A stretch of DNA of 50,861 nt from positions 1 to 50,861 of the forward strand of contig CAMKAJ010000016.1 in the NCBI GenBank assembly GCA_946410455.1, written 5' to 3'. The notes below the pieces were generated by a model. That model was not told the DNA's origin. It ran no database searches and saw nothing but the letters and a program-made list of their open reading frames with translations. Source of the stretch: an uncultured Bacteroidales bacterium (GTDB lineage Bacteria; Bacteroidota; Bacteroidia; Bacteroidales; UBA932). Below, piece after piece: positions 32,496 to 42,400 of this stretch. Position numbers and translations under genes: made by a program. Within the stretch, counting starts at the first letter, position 1, and every line of letters begins with the position of its first letter.

Positions 32496-34298
32496 TTAAT
32501 AACCCGGATTCTGATTCTCTTGGCCTATGGCGCTGTTGGTGCGTATTTCCGCATCGGGCAGAGGCCAGAGTTCGTCCTTCCCGAGCTGGAAATACATATT
32601 AACGAGAGTACGCAGGTTGAATGGTTTGTCGTCCCATGTACTTGAAGTATCGTAGGTTACGCACCAGTTCTCGTCGATGATGGGCTTGGCATTGGGCCTT
32701 GCGCCATTGAATGCGGGAGCATACTGTGGACCGTTCATCACCTTGTAGGCAATGGGGGTACCGTCTTCCTGCTTCCAGCGGCGGATATCGAACCAACGGA
32801 AACCTTCGGCACAAAGTTCCGCAACACGTTCGTAACGCAGGGCACTGCGGAGCTCAGCACGGTCGAGAGTGGTCACCTTGGGCATCTTTACCCTCTGGCG
32901 AATCTTGTTGATGTCGTTCTGGGCGCGCTTGAGATCGCCGCCTTCCATTTCGATATTAGCCTCAGCGTCAATAAGGTACAGCTCGGCATAACGGATGATG
33001 CACACGTCAAGGTCGTCCTCGTAGGCATTGTTGAGAGTAGCTCCGTAGTATGCTTTATCGCCGAATTTACGCCACAGGTAGCCGCCGGGGCCCTTGGTGC
33101 CGTTGGGCCCGTACTCGCTCTTGTCTCCATAGACGTCGTTGTTGTTCACCATTGCGTCTATGTTGTAGTCGCGCACCTGCCGCTTGGTAGGGTCGGTACT
33201 GTATTCCACATTGTTGTAGCGGGTATCGGACCGCAAGCAATAGAGATCCAGACGGGGATCGCGATGGTTCCACGGATCCTGCCAGTTATACAGGGGCGAT
33301 TCGGTAATGCTCTTGCCGTCGGTGCACTGGAAGGTATCCATGAGAGCCTGCGAGGGGCCTTCTGTTGCAGCTCCGTTGTGCACGCGGGAAGAATAACCGT
33401 AAACCTGTACGTGAGTGTTGGAAGCTGCAAGCTTATTGAACTGTATGGCCCACATCCATTCGTCGCACTTCTCGCCGGCGAAGCCATGCAGGTTGGATGC
33501 ACTGGGTTCCCCCTCAGTGTTGGCATTGGGGTAGTAGGTGCAGTCGAGGGGTTCGAGAGCATAAACGCCCTCTGCAAGTTCCATGGCAATGCGGGAGTAT
33601 TTTGCTGCCTCCTCGAAGCGTCCCCAGTTAAGGCAGATACGGGCTTTGAGGGTATAGGCTGCGGCTCTGCCCAGGCGTGCAGTACCCCATGCGTTCTTGT
33701 CCCAACGCACAGGCAGTGCATTCAGCAAGTCATCGTCCATATCTTTAAGTATCCTGTCTATCACCTGATCCCTGTGCATGCGCGGATACTCGTAGTCTGT
33801 GAGCGTGAGGCAATGGTCTATGAAGGGGATGTCGCCGTAGAACTGGCAGCCCATATCATACACATAGGCCCTGAGACAAAGCAATTCGGCCTTAAACTGC
33901 TTGTAGGTCTCCTCGGACATCAGGTCTTTTATGTCATCCAGCTTATCCAGGACCAGATGGATACGTCCGGCAGTCTTGTAAACGCGTCCGTAAATAGCTG
34001 TAGCCTTAGACGTAGTCTGGGTGATGGTAGAAGTAACGAAGAGGTTCCAGTCGCTCAAGCCCACGCGCATAGTGCCTATGTCAGTGAGGTTGTCTGTAAT
34101 GCGCAAGGGGAAGGAACAGTACTGGCTTACAGAATTCGCAAGGTTCTTATAGCTCACCAGAACACCGGACAAGGCTTCCTCTTCACTTGCGGGGAAAGTG
34201 CCGGTGGAAGGGCCGTTGAGCGGATATCGTTCCAGGGCCTTGTCGCAGGCTGCAAAACAGAGAGCTGCAGTGATAATCGATATAATGTACTTTTTCAT
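32496..34298 (-). CDS. SusD/RagB-family nutrient-binding outer-membrane lipoprotein
   Basis: The 600-residue protein has a lipoprotein signal (FAAC, Cys at 18) with the early SusD motif LERYPLNGPS, tetratricopeptide-like helices (about 70-330), and the C-terminal SusD features YAELYLIDAEANIE, VAELCAEGFRWFDIRRW and the end IGQENQNPGY. SusD proteins sit as a lid on SusC and capture ligand at the cell surface. It follows susC by 5 bases. The ligand cannot be read from sequence. Confidence 0.95.
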   Translation of the reverse strand: MKKYIISIITAALCFAACDKALERYPLNGPSTGTFPASEEEALSGVLVSYKNLANSVSQYCSFPLRITDNLTDIGTMRVGLSDWNLFVTSTITQTTSKATAIYGRVYKTAGRIHLVLDKLDDIKDLMSEETYKQFKAELLCLRAYVYDMGCQFYGDIPFIDHCLTLTDYEYPRMHRDQVIDRILKDMDDDLLNALPVRWDKNAWGTARLGRAAAYTLKARICLNWGRFEEAAKYSRIAMELAEGVYALEPLDCTYYPNANTEGEPSASNLHGFAGEKCDEWMWAIQFNKLAASNTHVQVYGYSSRVHNGAATEGPSQALMDTFQCTDGKSITESPLYNWQDPWNHRDPRLDLYCLRSDTRYNNVEYSTDPTKRQVRDYNIDAMVNNNDVYGDKSEYGPNGTKGPGGYLWRKFGDKAYYGATLNNAYEDDLDVCIIRYAELYLIDAEANIEMEGGDLKRAQNDINKIRQRVKMPKVTTLDRAELRSALRYERVAELCAEGFRWFDIRRWKQEDGTPIAYKVMNGPQYAPAFNGARPNAKPIIDENWCVTYDTSSTWDDKPFNLRTLVNMYFQLGKDELWPLPDAEIRTNSAIGQENQNPGY

Positions 34299-34303
34299 TG
34301 CGC

Positions 34304-37300
34304 TTAGAATTTAATGTCTACACCGAAGGTATATGCAGATACCAGAGGATAGTTCGTTGCCGTAGCACCGGCCTGAACACCGTCTCCGCTGGTCGTAAAC
34401 ATGTTCTCGGGGTCGTAGCCCTGCCAATAGTTGGTGAGAGTGAAGAGGTTGGTGGCGTTGGCAAACAGAGTGAGGTTGCTGATTTTCGCCTTCTTCAACA
34501 TCTTCTTGGGGAAGGAATAGCTGAGCTGCAGGTTTTTGAGGCGGCAGTAAGCCGCGTCTGCCATCCAGAAAGATGAATTCTTTTTGCTCAGCTCGCTTGT
34601 ATAGCTCAGACGAGGGAACTTTCCGTCAGGATTCTCCGGCGTCCAGCGGTCCAGATGCTCGGTGCGGAAGGTTCCGCCCTGTACGCAAGGCTGGGTATAA
34701 TAGCCATTCAGATATGCGTTCAGCTTGCCCACGCCCTGGAACTGGGCGCTGATATTGAAACCCTTCCAACCTATACTGAGAGTAGCTCCAAAGGTGTAAC
34801 GGGGAATAGTGCTGCCAATAATCTGACGGTCTTTGTCGTCAATCTTGCCATCGGGAACGGGGTTGCCATTCTCATCAAAGTCTCCGGCTATGTCTTGATA
34901 GATAAGGTCGCCGGGCTTGGTCTCTACACCGTATTGAGGGCAAGTGGCGTTAACCTGGTCTGCCTCTTCCTGGCTGCGGGCCATTCCGATACACTTAAGG
35001 CCGTAGATGGAATTGATTGCGTAGCCCTCCTCATTGCGCAGCAGGCTACCGGATGCACGACCCTTAAGGTCGATTATAGTATTTACTACGTCGCTAAGGT
35101 TGGCATCGATCCCCCAGTTCCAGTCGCCCTTGTTGTCGTGGTATCCAAGTCCGACTTCCCAACCTATGTTACGCACTACGCCGGCGTTCTGGTACGGAGC
35201 GGTAAGACCTATGCTGGAAGGTATATCCAGCTGCATCAGCACTCCGTATGTGGTTTTATAGTACCAGTCTGCTGTCAGGCTCAGTTTATCAAAAACTGTG
35301 GCGTCGATACCCACATCGTACATTTCCGACGTCTCCCATGTAATCTCCTCGTTTGCTAGGTTGTTCAAGCCCACGATGGGATAGATTATGTCGTTGGCGG
35401 AAATACTCGATATGGTGAGCGTCTGAATTGTAGGGTAATAGTCGTCTCCCAGGTTCTGGTTTCCCAACTGGCCATAGGAAGCACGTATCTTGAGTTCGTT
35501 CAGCGTGCCCTTGATGCTCTTCATCCAGGGCTCTTCTGTCACACGCCAGGCGGCGGAAGCGGAAGGGAAAATGCCCCACTGATGTCCCTTTGCGAAGCGG
35601 GAGGAGCCGTCGAATCGGATGTTGGCCTCGAAGAGGTAGCGCTCCTTGAAGTTATAATTCACTCGGCCGAAGAAAGACGCCAATGCCCACTGGTATTCAG
35701 CACCGCTGTTCTCCTTGAGCTCATTGTCTGCACCAGCGTCGATGGTGTGATACTGCGGATACGTAAAATCGCGCCTGTAAGCACCCAGAGTGCGGTTGTC
35801 CATATCTTCGTAGGACGCACCTGCAAGAAGTGTGAAATCGTGCGCAGCTGCAAACTTATGATGCAGTTTGGCAGTGAAAAGGAAATTGTTGTAAATGGTT
35901 CGGCTGATGCTCTCCCTTAGAGAATTGAATTCCCTGTTCCTGATGTTGGAAACTGTTCCGTAAGGGTCTGAGTAATAGGTGACAAGGTCTGAGAAGTTAT
36001 GAGTCTCGCTCTGCGTGATACGTGGAGCGAGAGTGCCTTCCAAGGTAAGCCACTTCCAGGGTTTGTACGTCAGCGCCAATGCTCCGGCAAGGCGGAATGC
36101 CTCTGTGGTTACTTGTCCGCCCAAGCCCTGGTCTATCATTGGCAGAGGGTTCACGGTACCGCCGGTAAAGGGGGCGTAGGTGCCGTTGGACCACTGAGCA
36201 AGGAAAAGAGGGTCACGGGCGTTCATCATATTGAAGAAGCCGCTCTGGTTGGGATGATAATGCCTCTGGCCGTAGCTTCCGGAAAGGTCGAAACGCATGG
36301 CCACCTTGTCATTTATCTCAAGGTTCATGTTGTTTCGGAAGTTGTAGCGGCGGAAGTTTGCACTCTTCACAATACCTTGCTGATCCAGGAAGCCGAGGCT
36401 GGTGAGCGTACGAATTTTACCGGACGTGGCGCTAAGGCTCAGATTGTGCTGATGCATAAGGCCAGTGCCGTTCAGAACGTGCTGCTTCCAGTTCACTATA
36501 GGATAGTTGTCGGGGTCCAACCAGTTGTTCTTAAGATAGTTGGAAATATACTCATCGGTATAGATGGAGGTGCCGCCATCATTCTCGGTAGCCTCGCGGT
36601 TGAGTATCATGTAATCGATGGGGCCAACTGTATCCGGAGTTGTTGTAGGAGTCTGCCAACCCACGTAACCGCGATAGCTGATGGAAGATTTGCCCTTGTC
36701 TGCTCGCTTGGTGGTGATGAGGATGACTCCGTTTGCGGCACGGGATCCGTATATTGCAGATGATGCCGCATCCTTAAGAACGGAAACTTTATCTATCTGC
36801 GTGGCATCCACAGAGTTGATGCTGCCCTCTATACCGTCTATGAGTACTAGCGGAGCTGCGCTTGAACCGCCAAAGGTACCAATACCACGAATACGTATGT
36901 TTCCTGTATCAGCACCAGGACCACCGCCGTTCGTGGTAACTGTAACTCCAGGGATAGAGCCCTGCAGGGCAGTTGAAGCCTGAACAATAGGCTTGTTCTC
37001 CAGTACTTCAGAGGAAATGGCCCCCACCGCACCGGTGAGGTTAACTTTCTTCTGAGTACCATAGCCCACCACCACTACATCGTCTAGGAACTCAGCATCT
37101 GCTTCAAGTTCAATTAGATAGCCAGAACTCTGCTTCCCAACCCGCTGGCGGGCATTGCTGAAACCCAAGAAAGACACTACCAGGGTATTGCCTTCACGAG
37201 CCGCTATTTCAAAGTTACCGGCATAGTCTGTAACGGTACCAACATTAGTTCCCTCAACAAATACAGAAGCGCCCGGCATCGGAAGACCCTCAGAGTCAAT

Positions 37301-37666
37301 TACTTTGCCGGAAACTTTTCCGTCTTGCTCCTGGGGGCGGGAAGGCGTTTTAGGCACATTACTTAGAACAATACTCTTGTCTATTATCGAAGCTTGTACA
37401 TTTGTGCCTCGGAACAACTCTCCAACAACTTCCAGCACATCTTTATCCTTAGCGACAATGCTAACAATACGACTCTTATCGAAAGCCGCATCGTTGTAGA
37501 AGAAGGTGTAGCCGCTCTGCTGCTCTATCATCTTCATAACGGCAGAAACCGGCTGGCGGTCTGTCTCAATGGAGATAGTCTTGTTCTGCGCCTGAGCAAA
37601 CACAAAAGCTCCAAATCCGCACAGGACCAAAAGCAATCTCTTGAAAATGTGGTCGGTAATACGCAT
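34304..37666 (-). CDS. SusC/RagA-family TonB-dependent outer-membrane transporter with STN domain
   Basis: The 1120-residue protein has a signal peptide (about 1-26), a secretin/TonB short N-terminal (STN) domain (about 28-105; VSAVMKMIEQQSGYTFFY), a carboxypeptidase-regulatory-like beta-sandwich (about 118-205; GKVIDSEGLPMPGASVFVEGT), a plug (about 210-330; VVVGYGTQKKVNLTGAV and the SusC signature) and a 22-strand-type barrel ending in YPLVSAYTFGVDIKF. The STN domain is the part that contacts FecR anti-sigma factors, so this transporter is expected to signal as well as import. It starts 6 bases after the FecR gene, on the same transcript. Confidence 0.96.
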   Translation of the reverse strand: MRITDHIFKRLLLVLCGFGAFVFAQAQNKTISIETDRQPVSAVMKMIEQQSGYTFFYNDAAFDKSRIVSIVAKDKDVLEVVGELFRGTNVQASIIDKSIVLSNVPKTPSRPQEQDGKVSGKVIDSEGLPMPGASVFVEGTNVGTVTDYAGNFEIAAREGNTLVVSFLGFSNARQRVGKQSSGYLIELEADAEFLDDVVVVGYGTQKKVNLTGAVGAISSEVLENKPIVQASTALQGSIPGVTVTTNGGGPGADTGNIRIRGIGTFGGSSAAPLVLIDGIEGSINSVDATQIDKVSVLKDAASSAIYGSRAANGVILITTKRADKGKSSISYRGYVGWQTPTTTPDTVGPIDYMILNREATENDGGTSIYTDEYISNYLKNNWLDPDNYPIVNWKQHVLNGTGLMHQHNLSLSATSGKIRTLTSLGFLDQQGIVKSANFRRYNFRNNMNLEINDKVAMRFDLSGSYGQRHYHPNQSGFFNMMNARDPLFLAQWSNGTYAPFTGGTVNPLPMIDQGLGGQVTTEAFRLAGALALTYKPWKWLTLEGTLAPRITQSETHNFSDLVTYYSDPYGTVSNIRNREFNSLRESISRTIYNNFLFTAKLHHKFAAAHDFTLLAGASYEDMDNRTLGAYRRDFTYPQYHTIDAGADNELKENSGAEYQWALASFFGRVNYNFKERYLFEANIRFDGSSRFAKGHQWGIFPSASAAWRVTEEPWMKSIKGTLNELKIRASYGQLGNQNLGDDYYPTIQTLTISSISANDIIYPIVGLNNLANEEITWETSEMYDVGIDATVFDKLSLTADWYYKTTYGVLMQLDIPSSIGLTAPYQNAGVVRNIGWEVGLGYHDNKGDWNWGIDANLSDVVNTIIDLKGRASGSLLRNEEGYAINSIYGLKCIGMARSQEEADQVNATCPQYGVETKPGDLIYQDIAGDFDENGNPVPDGKIDDKDRQIIGSTIPRYTFGATLSIGWKGFNISAQFQGVGKLNAYLNGYYTQPCVQGGTFRTEHLDRWTPENPDGKFPRLSYTSELSKKNSSFWMADAAYCRLKNLQLSYSFPKKMLKKAKISNLTLFANATNLFTLTNYWQGYDPENMFTTSGDGVQAGATATNYPLVSAYTFGVDIKF

Positions 37667-37672
37667 ATCGTT

Positions 37673-38689
37673 TTAGTAAACTAAGATTTTTTGCCTGCCG
37701 GATACGTTCTGAGGATCGGTTCCGGTAATCTGTGTATCGAAAGAAATCTTGGTCGCACGCTTGAAGTGCTCCAGCACTACCTCAAGCCGCTGGCCGGTAA
37801 AAGTACCAGTATAGGTTTGAGAGAGCAGGGCTTCGTTTTTAACCAAGAACTCTACGTTGAAACGGTTGCCAATTTGCCGCAGAGCCTCCTCCAGACTGGT
37901 GTTTTCCAGCACAATCTTTCCGTCTTTCCAGGAACTTGCTGTTGCAGGATTGATGGTGCTGCGTACCGCGCGCCCGGAAGATGCATCCCAGCTATAACGC
38001 TCACCTGGTTTTATCATATACTTATAGTTGCCCGATTCACCTGACGGCACCGTAAAACTCACAGAGCCGCTGAGCAGAGTAGTACGCACAAGTTCATCGG
38101 TAGGATAGGCCTCTACATCGAATTCAGTACCTAGAACCTCTACCGCAGTGCCCTTGGCATGCACGATGAAGGCGGTTCCCTGCTGCTTGGTAACGCTAAA
38201 GAAGGCCTGCCCGTCCAGATAAACCTCCCTGGTACCGTCGAAGCTGGCCGGGAAGCTGAGCGTAGAGTTAGAATTCAGCCATACCTTACTGCCGTCGGGG
38301 AGTTGCGTGCTGGCTGTCATTCCGGTCACAGACTTGACTACGATATCAGGGATGTCCGGTTGCTTGGAATTGTGTATAGACAAAAACAGAGTTGCTATGA
38401 GAAGCGGAATGGCCATGAATGCCGCAAAGCGGTGCACATGCACGAAGGTATTGTGCCAGGAGGCTTTGCGCATACGTGAATGCATTTTTCTTAGAGCCGC
38501 ATCTGTTTCATTGCTGTCGGGAGCCTCAAGTCCGCTGAGGATCTGCTCCAGATGGCAATACTGTGCAGCTAAAGCACGGTGTTCAGCGCTCTCGCAAATC
38601 CACTCGTCAACCAGCTTCCCCTCTTCTTGGGAAAGAGTCCCCCGGAAGTATTCCTCAAGGAGGCTCTCTATGTTTTTATCGGGTATCAT
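37673..38689 (-). CDS. FecR-family anti-sigma factor
   Basis: The 338-residue protein has a cytosolic N-terminal part (about 1-80; LLEEYFRGTLSQEEGKLVDEW) that should bind the sigma factor, one transmembrane helix (about 88-104), a periplasmic FecR domain (about 115-215; TQLPDGSKVWLNSNSTLSFP and DGQAFFSV) and a C-terminal DUF4974-like domain (about 255-330) that should receive the STN domain of the SusC protein. It is the first gene of the minus-strand locus. Unusually its sigma partner is encoded on the other strand, 86 bases away. Confidence 0.94.
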   Translation of the reverse strand: MIPDKNIESLLEEYFRGTLSQEEGKLVDEWICESAEHRALAAQYCHLEQILSGLEAPDSNETDAALRKMHSRMRKASWHNTFVHVHRFAAFMAIPLLIATLFLSIHNSKQPDIPDIVVKSVTGMTASTQLPDGSKVWLNSNSTLSFPASFDGTREVYLDGQAFFSVTKQQGTAFIVHAKGTAVEVLGTEFDVEAYPTDELVRTTLLSGSVSFTVPSGESGNYKYMIKPGERYSWDASSGRAVRSTINPATASSWKDGKIVLENTSLEEALRQIGNRFNVEFLVKNEALLSQTYTGTFTGQRLEVVLEHFKRATKISFDTQITGTDPQNVSGRQKILVY

Positions 38690-38746
38690 ACATGTTTAAG
38701 ACAAGCAAGTCGGGTTTTACCCTAAATTAGATTTAAAGTTTTTTTA

Positions 38747-38754
38747 TATATTTG
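38747..38754 (+). promoter_or_regulatory. -7 promoter box of the ECF sigma factor gene
   Basis: TATATTTG matches the Bacteroidetes -7 consensus and lies 21 bases before the sigma ATG. No convincing TTG was found upstream. The 86-base spacer must also hold the promoter of the FecR-led locus, which I could not identify. Confidence 0.55.
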
Positions 38755-38775
38755 CACCGACACTAAAACTCGCAT

Positions 38776-39309
38776 ATGCAAGACGACAAGCACCTTTTTA
38801 TGCTTATCCGGCAGGGAAACAGAGACGCATTCGACCGTCTCTTCCGTAGGGTGTACCCGCCTCTGGTTAGTTATGCCCGCCGCTTCGTCTCGCGCGAAGA
38901 CGCCGAAAATGTAGTTCAGGATGTAATGCTTGGGCTATGGAAGAGGGCAGCCGCGACCAGCATCTCCAGCAGTGTAATGGCCTATCTTCAGACCGCAGTT
39001 CACAACCGCTGCATCAGTATTCTCGACAGGCAGAAAATTCAAGACCGATACAATTCCAGCGTAAGGATGTCCGTAATGGAATCTGTGGCCACATTTGAGA
39101 ACTACAGCGCCCGGGAACTCAGCACCGCGCTGGGCAGAGCCCTTGCCACCCTGAGCGAAGAGCAGCGTCGCACCTTCGAAAAGAACCGTTTCCAGGGCAA
39201 AAAGTACTCGGAAATCGCGGAAGAAGAAGGCATCTCCGTCAAAACTGTTGAATATCGTATCTCGTCTGCGTTAAGGGAACTGCGCCTGGCCCTGGCCGAA
39301 TGGATATAG
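38776..39309 (+). CDS. ECF RNA polymerase sigma factor (Bacteroides expansion type)
   Basis: The 177-residue protein has sigma region 2 (about 10-80; FDRLFRRVYPPLVSYARRFV and ENVVQDVMLGLWK) and region 4 with a helix-turn-helix (about 115-170; FQGKKYSEIAEEEGISVKTVEYRISSALREL). It should direct RNA polymerase to the FecR/SusC/SusD locus when ligand import releases it from FecR. In most loci of this kind it is co-directional with and upstream of fecR; here it diverges. Its 3' end faces rpoC across copy F. Confidence 0.95.
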   Translation: MQDDKHLFMLIRQGNRDAFDRLFRRVYPPLVSYARRFVSREDAENVVQDVMLGLWKRAAATSISSSVMAYLQTAVHNRCISILDRQKIQDRYNSSVRMSVMESVATFENYSARELSTALGRALATLSEEQRRTFEKNRFQGKKYSEIAEEEGISVKTVEYRISSALRELRLALAEWI

Positions 39310-39318
39310 CTCTTCGCC

Positions 39319-39427
39319 GCCTGGCGCGTAAGCCCCTCATCCTCAGCCATATATGCAATCTGCCTGCACGGAAAAACATGCAGGCAGATTCTATAAAGTA
39401 CTGACGCTCAATAACTTGAGCACCAGC
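39319..39427 (+). repeat. 108-bp intergenic element, copy F
   Basis: CCTGGCGC (39320-39327) and GCACCAGC (39420-39427) are the ends, 108 bp apart outer to outer; the left end extends to GCCTGGCGCG. The core is TGCCTGCA (39361-39368) / TGCAGGCA (39379-39386). It fills the whole space between the convergent ECF sigma gene and rpoC, 10 bases from each stop codon. Its right end holds the hairpin also seen in copy E. Confidence 0.88.
39401..39426 (-). terminator. Hairpin at the end of copy F, possible 3'-end structure of the rpoC transcript
   Basis: Read on the minus strand, CTGGTGCTCA and TGAGCGTCAG pair over all ten positions if two G-U pairs are allowed, across a 6-base loop. On the plus strand the same changes give A-C mismatches, so pairing is kept only in RNA made in the rpoC direction. 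It begins 12 bases after the rpoC stop and is followed by TACTTTATAG, as in copy E. Confidence 0.5.
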
Positions 39428-39437
39428 GTAAGTAAAA

Positions 39438-42400
39438 CTACAGCTCGTTGAGGCTGCGCGTGAGCTCGTCGGTCTTGGTGACGATGAGGTCCTGGTATTC
39501 CTTGAGACCTGTACCGGCAGGAATCAGGTGCCCGCAGATGACATTCTCCTTGAGGCCTTCGAGGTGATCTACGCGACCGCGAATTGCGGCCTCACTGAGC
39601 ACCTTGGTGGTCTCCTGGAAGGATGCAGCAGACATGAAGCTGTCGGTCTTGAGGGCTGCACGGGTAATACCCTGGAGCACCAGACGGGCCGTTGCGGGAC
39701 GAGCGGGACGGGTGACAAGAAGCTTGCTGCCCTGACGCTCGAGCGAGGCGTTCTCGCTCTTCATCTCGCGGGCGCCGATGATGTCGCCCATCTCGTAGCG
39801 CTCAGAGTCGCCTGCGTCTTCTACGATGTACTTACCGTAGATGGCGTCGTTGGCGTCCATGAACTTCCACTTGTCTACGAGCTCCTCTTTGAGGAACTGG
39901 GTGTCGCCCGGATCGGTGATCTCTACCTTGCGCATCATCTGGCGTATGATAATCTCGAAATGCTTGTCGTTGATCTTCACACCCTGCAGACGATACACGG
40001 CCTGCACCTCGTTGACGATGTATTCCTGTGCCTTCACGGGGCCGAGAATGTTGAGGATGTCGTTAGGTGACACGCCACCGTCGGACAGCGCCGAACCGGC
40101 CCTCACATAGTCGTTCTCCTGAACCAGGATCTGCTTGGTCAGAGGTACGAGGTAGTGTTTCTCCACGCCGCTCTTGTTGCGAACAGTAATCTCGCGGTTA
40201 CCTCTCTTGACCTTGCCCATCTCAACTTCGCCGTTGATCTCGGAAAGGATGGCGGGGCTGCTCGGGTTACGAGCCTCGAAGAGCTCGGTAACACGCGGCA
40301 GACCTCCGGTAATATCGCTTGCCTTACCAATGGCGCGAGGTATCTTGACGAGGATGTCGCCCACCTTCACCTTGCTGCCGTCCTCTGCCATGACGTGGGC
40401 GCCCACCGGCAGGTTGAACTGACGGATGCTCTCGCCTGTAGCGTCGAGGATGTGCAGGGTAGGACTCTTGGTCTTATCCTTGGAGTCGATGATGACCTTG
40501 TCTGTGCTCATGGAGAACTCGTCGGCGGCCTCCTTCGCATAGGTGACACCTTCTTCCATGTTCTCGAAGCGAACGGTACCGGCAGACTCGATGATGGTGA
40601 TAGCGTTGTAAGGATCCCACTCGCAGATGCGGTCGCCCATCTTGACCTTGTCGCCGTCTTTCTTGAAGAGGACGGAGCCATAAGGGATATCGTACTGTGA
40701 GAAGGTGATTCCGGTATTCTCATCGATGATGCGGAGCTCGGTCATACGGCTCACCACGACCTCCTGACTCTCGCCGGTAGCCTCATCAACCCTCTGGATA
40801 GTACGGAGTTCGTCGAACACGAGCTTGCCGTTGTACTTGGATTCGATGAAGGAATCGGCCATTGCACCGGAGGCAGTACCACCAACGTGGAAGGTACGCA
40901 GAGTAAGCTGGGTACCAGGCTCGCCGATAGACTGTGCAGCGATAACGCCCACGACCTCGCCCTTCTCGACCATGCGGCTTGTGGCAAGGTTGCGGCCGTA
41001 GCACTTGGCGCAGACGCCCTTGCGACTCTCGCAAGTGAGCACGCTGCGAATCTCTACCTGCTCGATAGGGAGGGAGTCGATAAGATCGGCGTCCTTCTCG
41101 CGGATTTCTTCTCCTGCATGCAGGATGATTTCTCCGGTGAGCGGGTTGAAGATGTCGTGCACGGTGGTACGGCCAAGGATACGCTCACCCAGAGACTCGA
41201 CCACCTCGTCTTTGTTCTTGATGGCGGTGGCAATGAGTCCGCGGAGGGTTCCGCAGTCTTCCTCGGTAATGATTACGTCGTGCGATACGTCCACCAGACG
41301 CCTGGTCAGGTAACCTGCATCAGCGGTCTTGAGAGCGGTATCGGCAAGACCCTTACGGGCACCGTGGGTAGAGATGAAGTACTCGAGCACCGACATTCCT
41401 TCCTTAAGGTTGGAGATAATAGGATTCTCGATAATCTCTGCTCCGGCAGCGCCGCTCTTCTGGGGCTTGGCCATAAGGCCTCGCATACCGCAGAGCTGCT
41501 TGATCTGCTGGGTAGAACCACGAGCGCCGGAATCCAGCATCATGTACACGGGGTTGAAGCCCTGCTGGTCGCCGGAAATCTGCTTTGTAACAATTCCGGT
41601 GAGGCTGTTATCTACGCTGGTCCAAAGATCGATGACCTTGTTGTAACGCTCCTGGTTGGTGAGCAGACCCATGTTGAAGTTATTGCGGATACCGGCAATC
41701 TGCTGGTAGGCGTTGTCGATGAGGCCCTGCTTCTCCTCCGGAACGATGACGTCGCCGAGGTTGAAGGAGATACCTGCACGGAAGGCCTGGTCGTAACCGA
41801 GGTTCTTGATGTCGTCCAGGAACTTGGCGGTGCGGGTAACGCCGGTGTTCTTGATAACCAGGGTGATGATCTTGCGGAGGCTCTTCTTGCCGAGCACCTC
41901 GTTCACGTAAGGCACCTCTTCGGGAACGAACTGGTTCACGATGATACGGCCTGCAGTGGTCTTGACCATCTGCGTGCCCTTGGATGCGTCCAGCTTATCA
42001 ACAGGCAGGCGGACTTCAATCTCCGCGTGCATTTCGATGGCCTTCTCGTTGTAGGCTATGATAACTTCTTCGGGGCCATAGAACTTCTTGCCCTCGCCCT
42101 TTGCGCCCGGACGTACCTTTGTAATATAGTACAGACCGAGCACCATGTCCTGTGAAGGCACAGTGATAGGGGCTCCGTTGGCAGGATTCAGAATGTTCTG
42201 GCTACCGAGCATGAGCAGCTGGGCCTCCATCACGGCGGCATTGCCAAGCGGCAGGTGCACTGCCATCTGGTCTCCGTCGAAGTCGGCGTTGAAAGCGGTA
42301 CATGCAAGAGGATGCAGCTGGATGGCCTTGCCCTCTATCATGCGCGGCTGGAACGCCTGGATACCCAGACGGTGCAGGGTAGGTGCACGGTTGAGCAGAA

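Noticed and set aside
32310..37684. Antisense frames opposite the SusC/SusD genes
   Set aside because: SusC and SusD are certain on the minus strand; the opposite frames show no domains or start signals.
38690..38775. Promoter for the FecR-led locus
   Set aside because: The minus strand has only a weak TAATTTAG-like match and no properly spaced TTG, so it is not listed as a feature.
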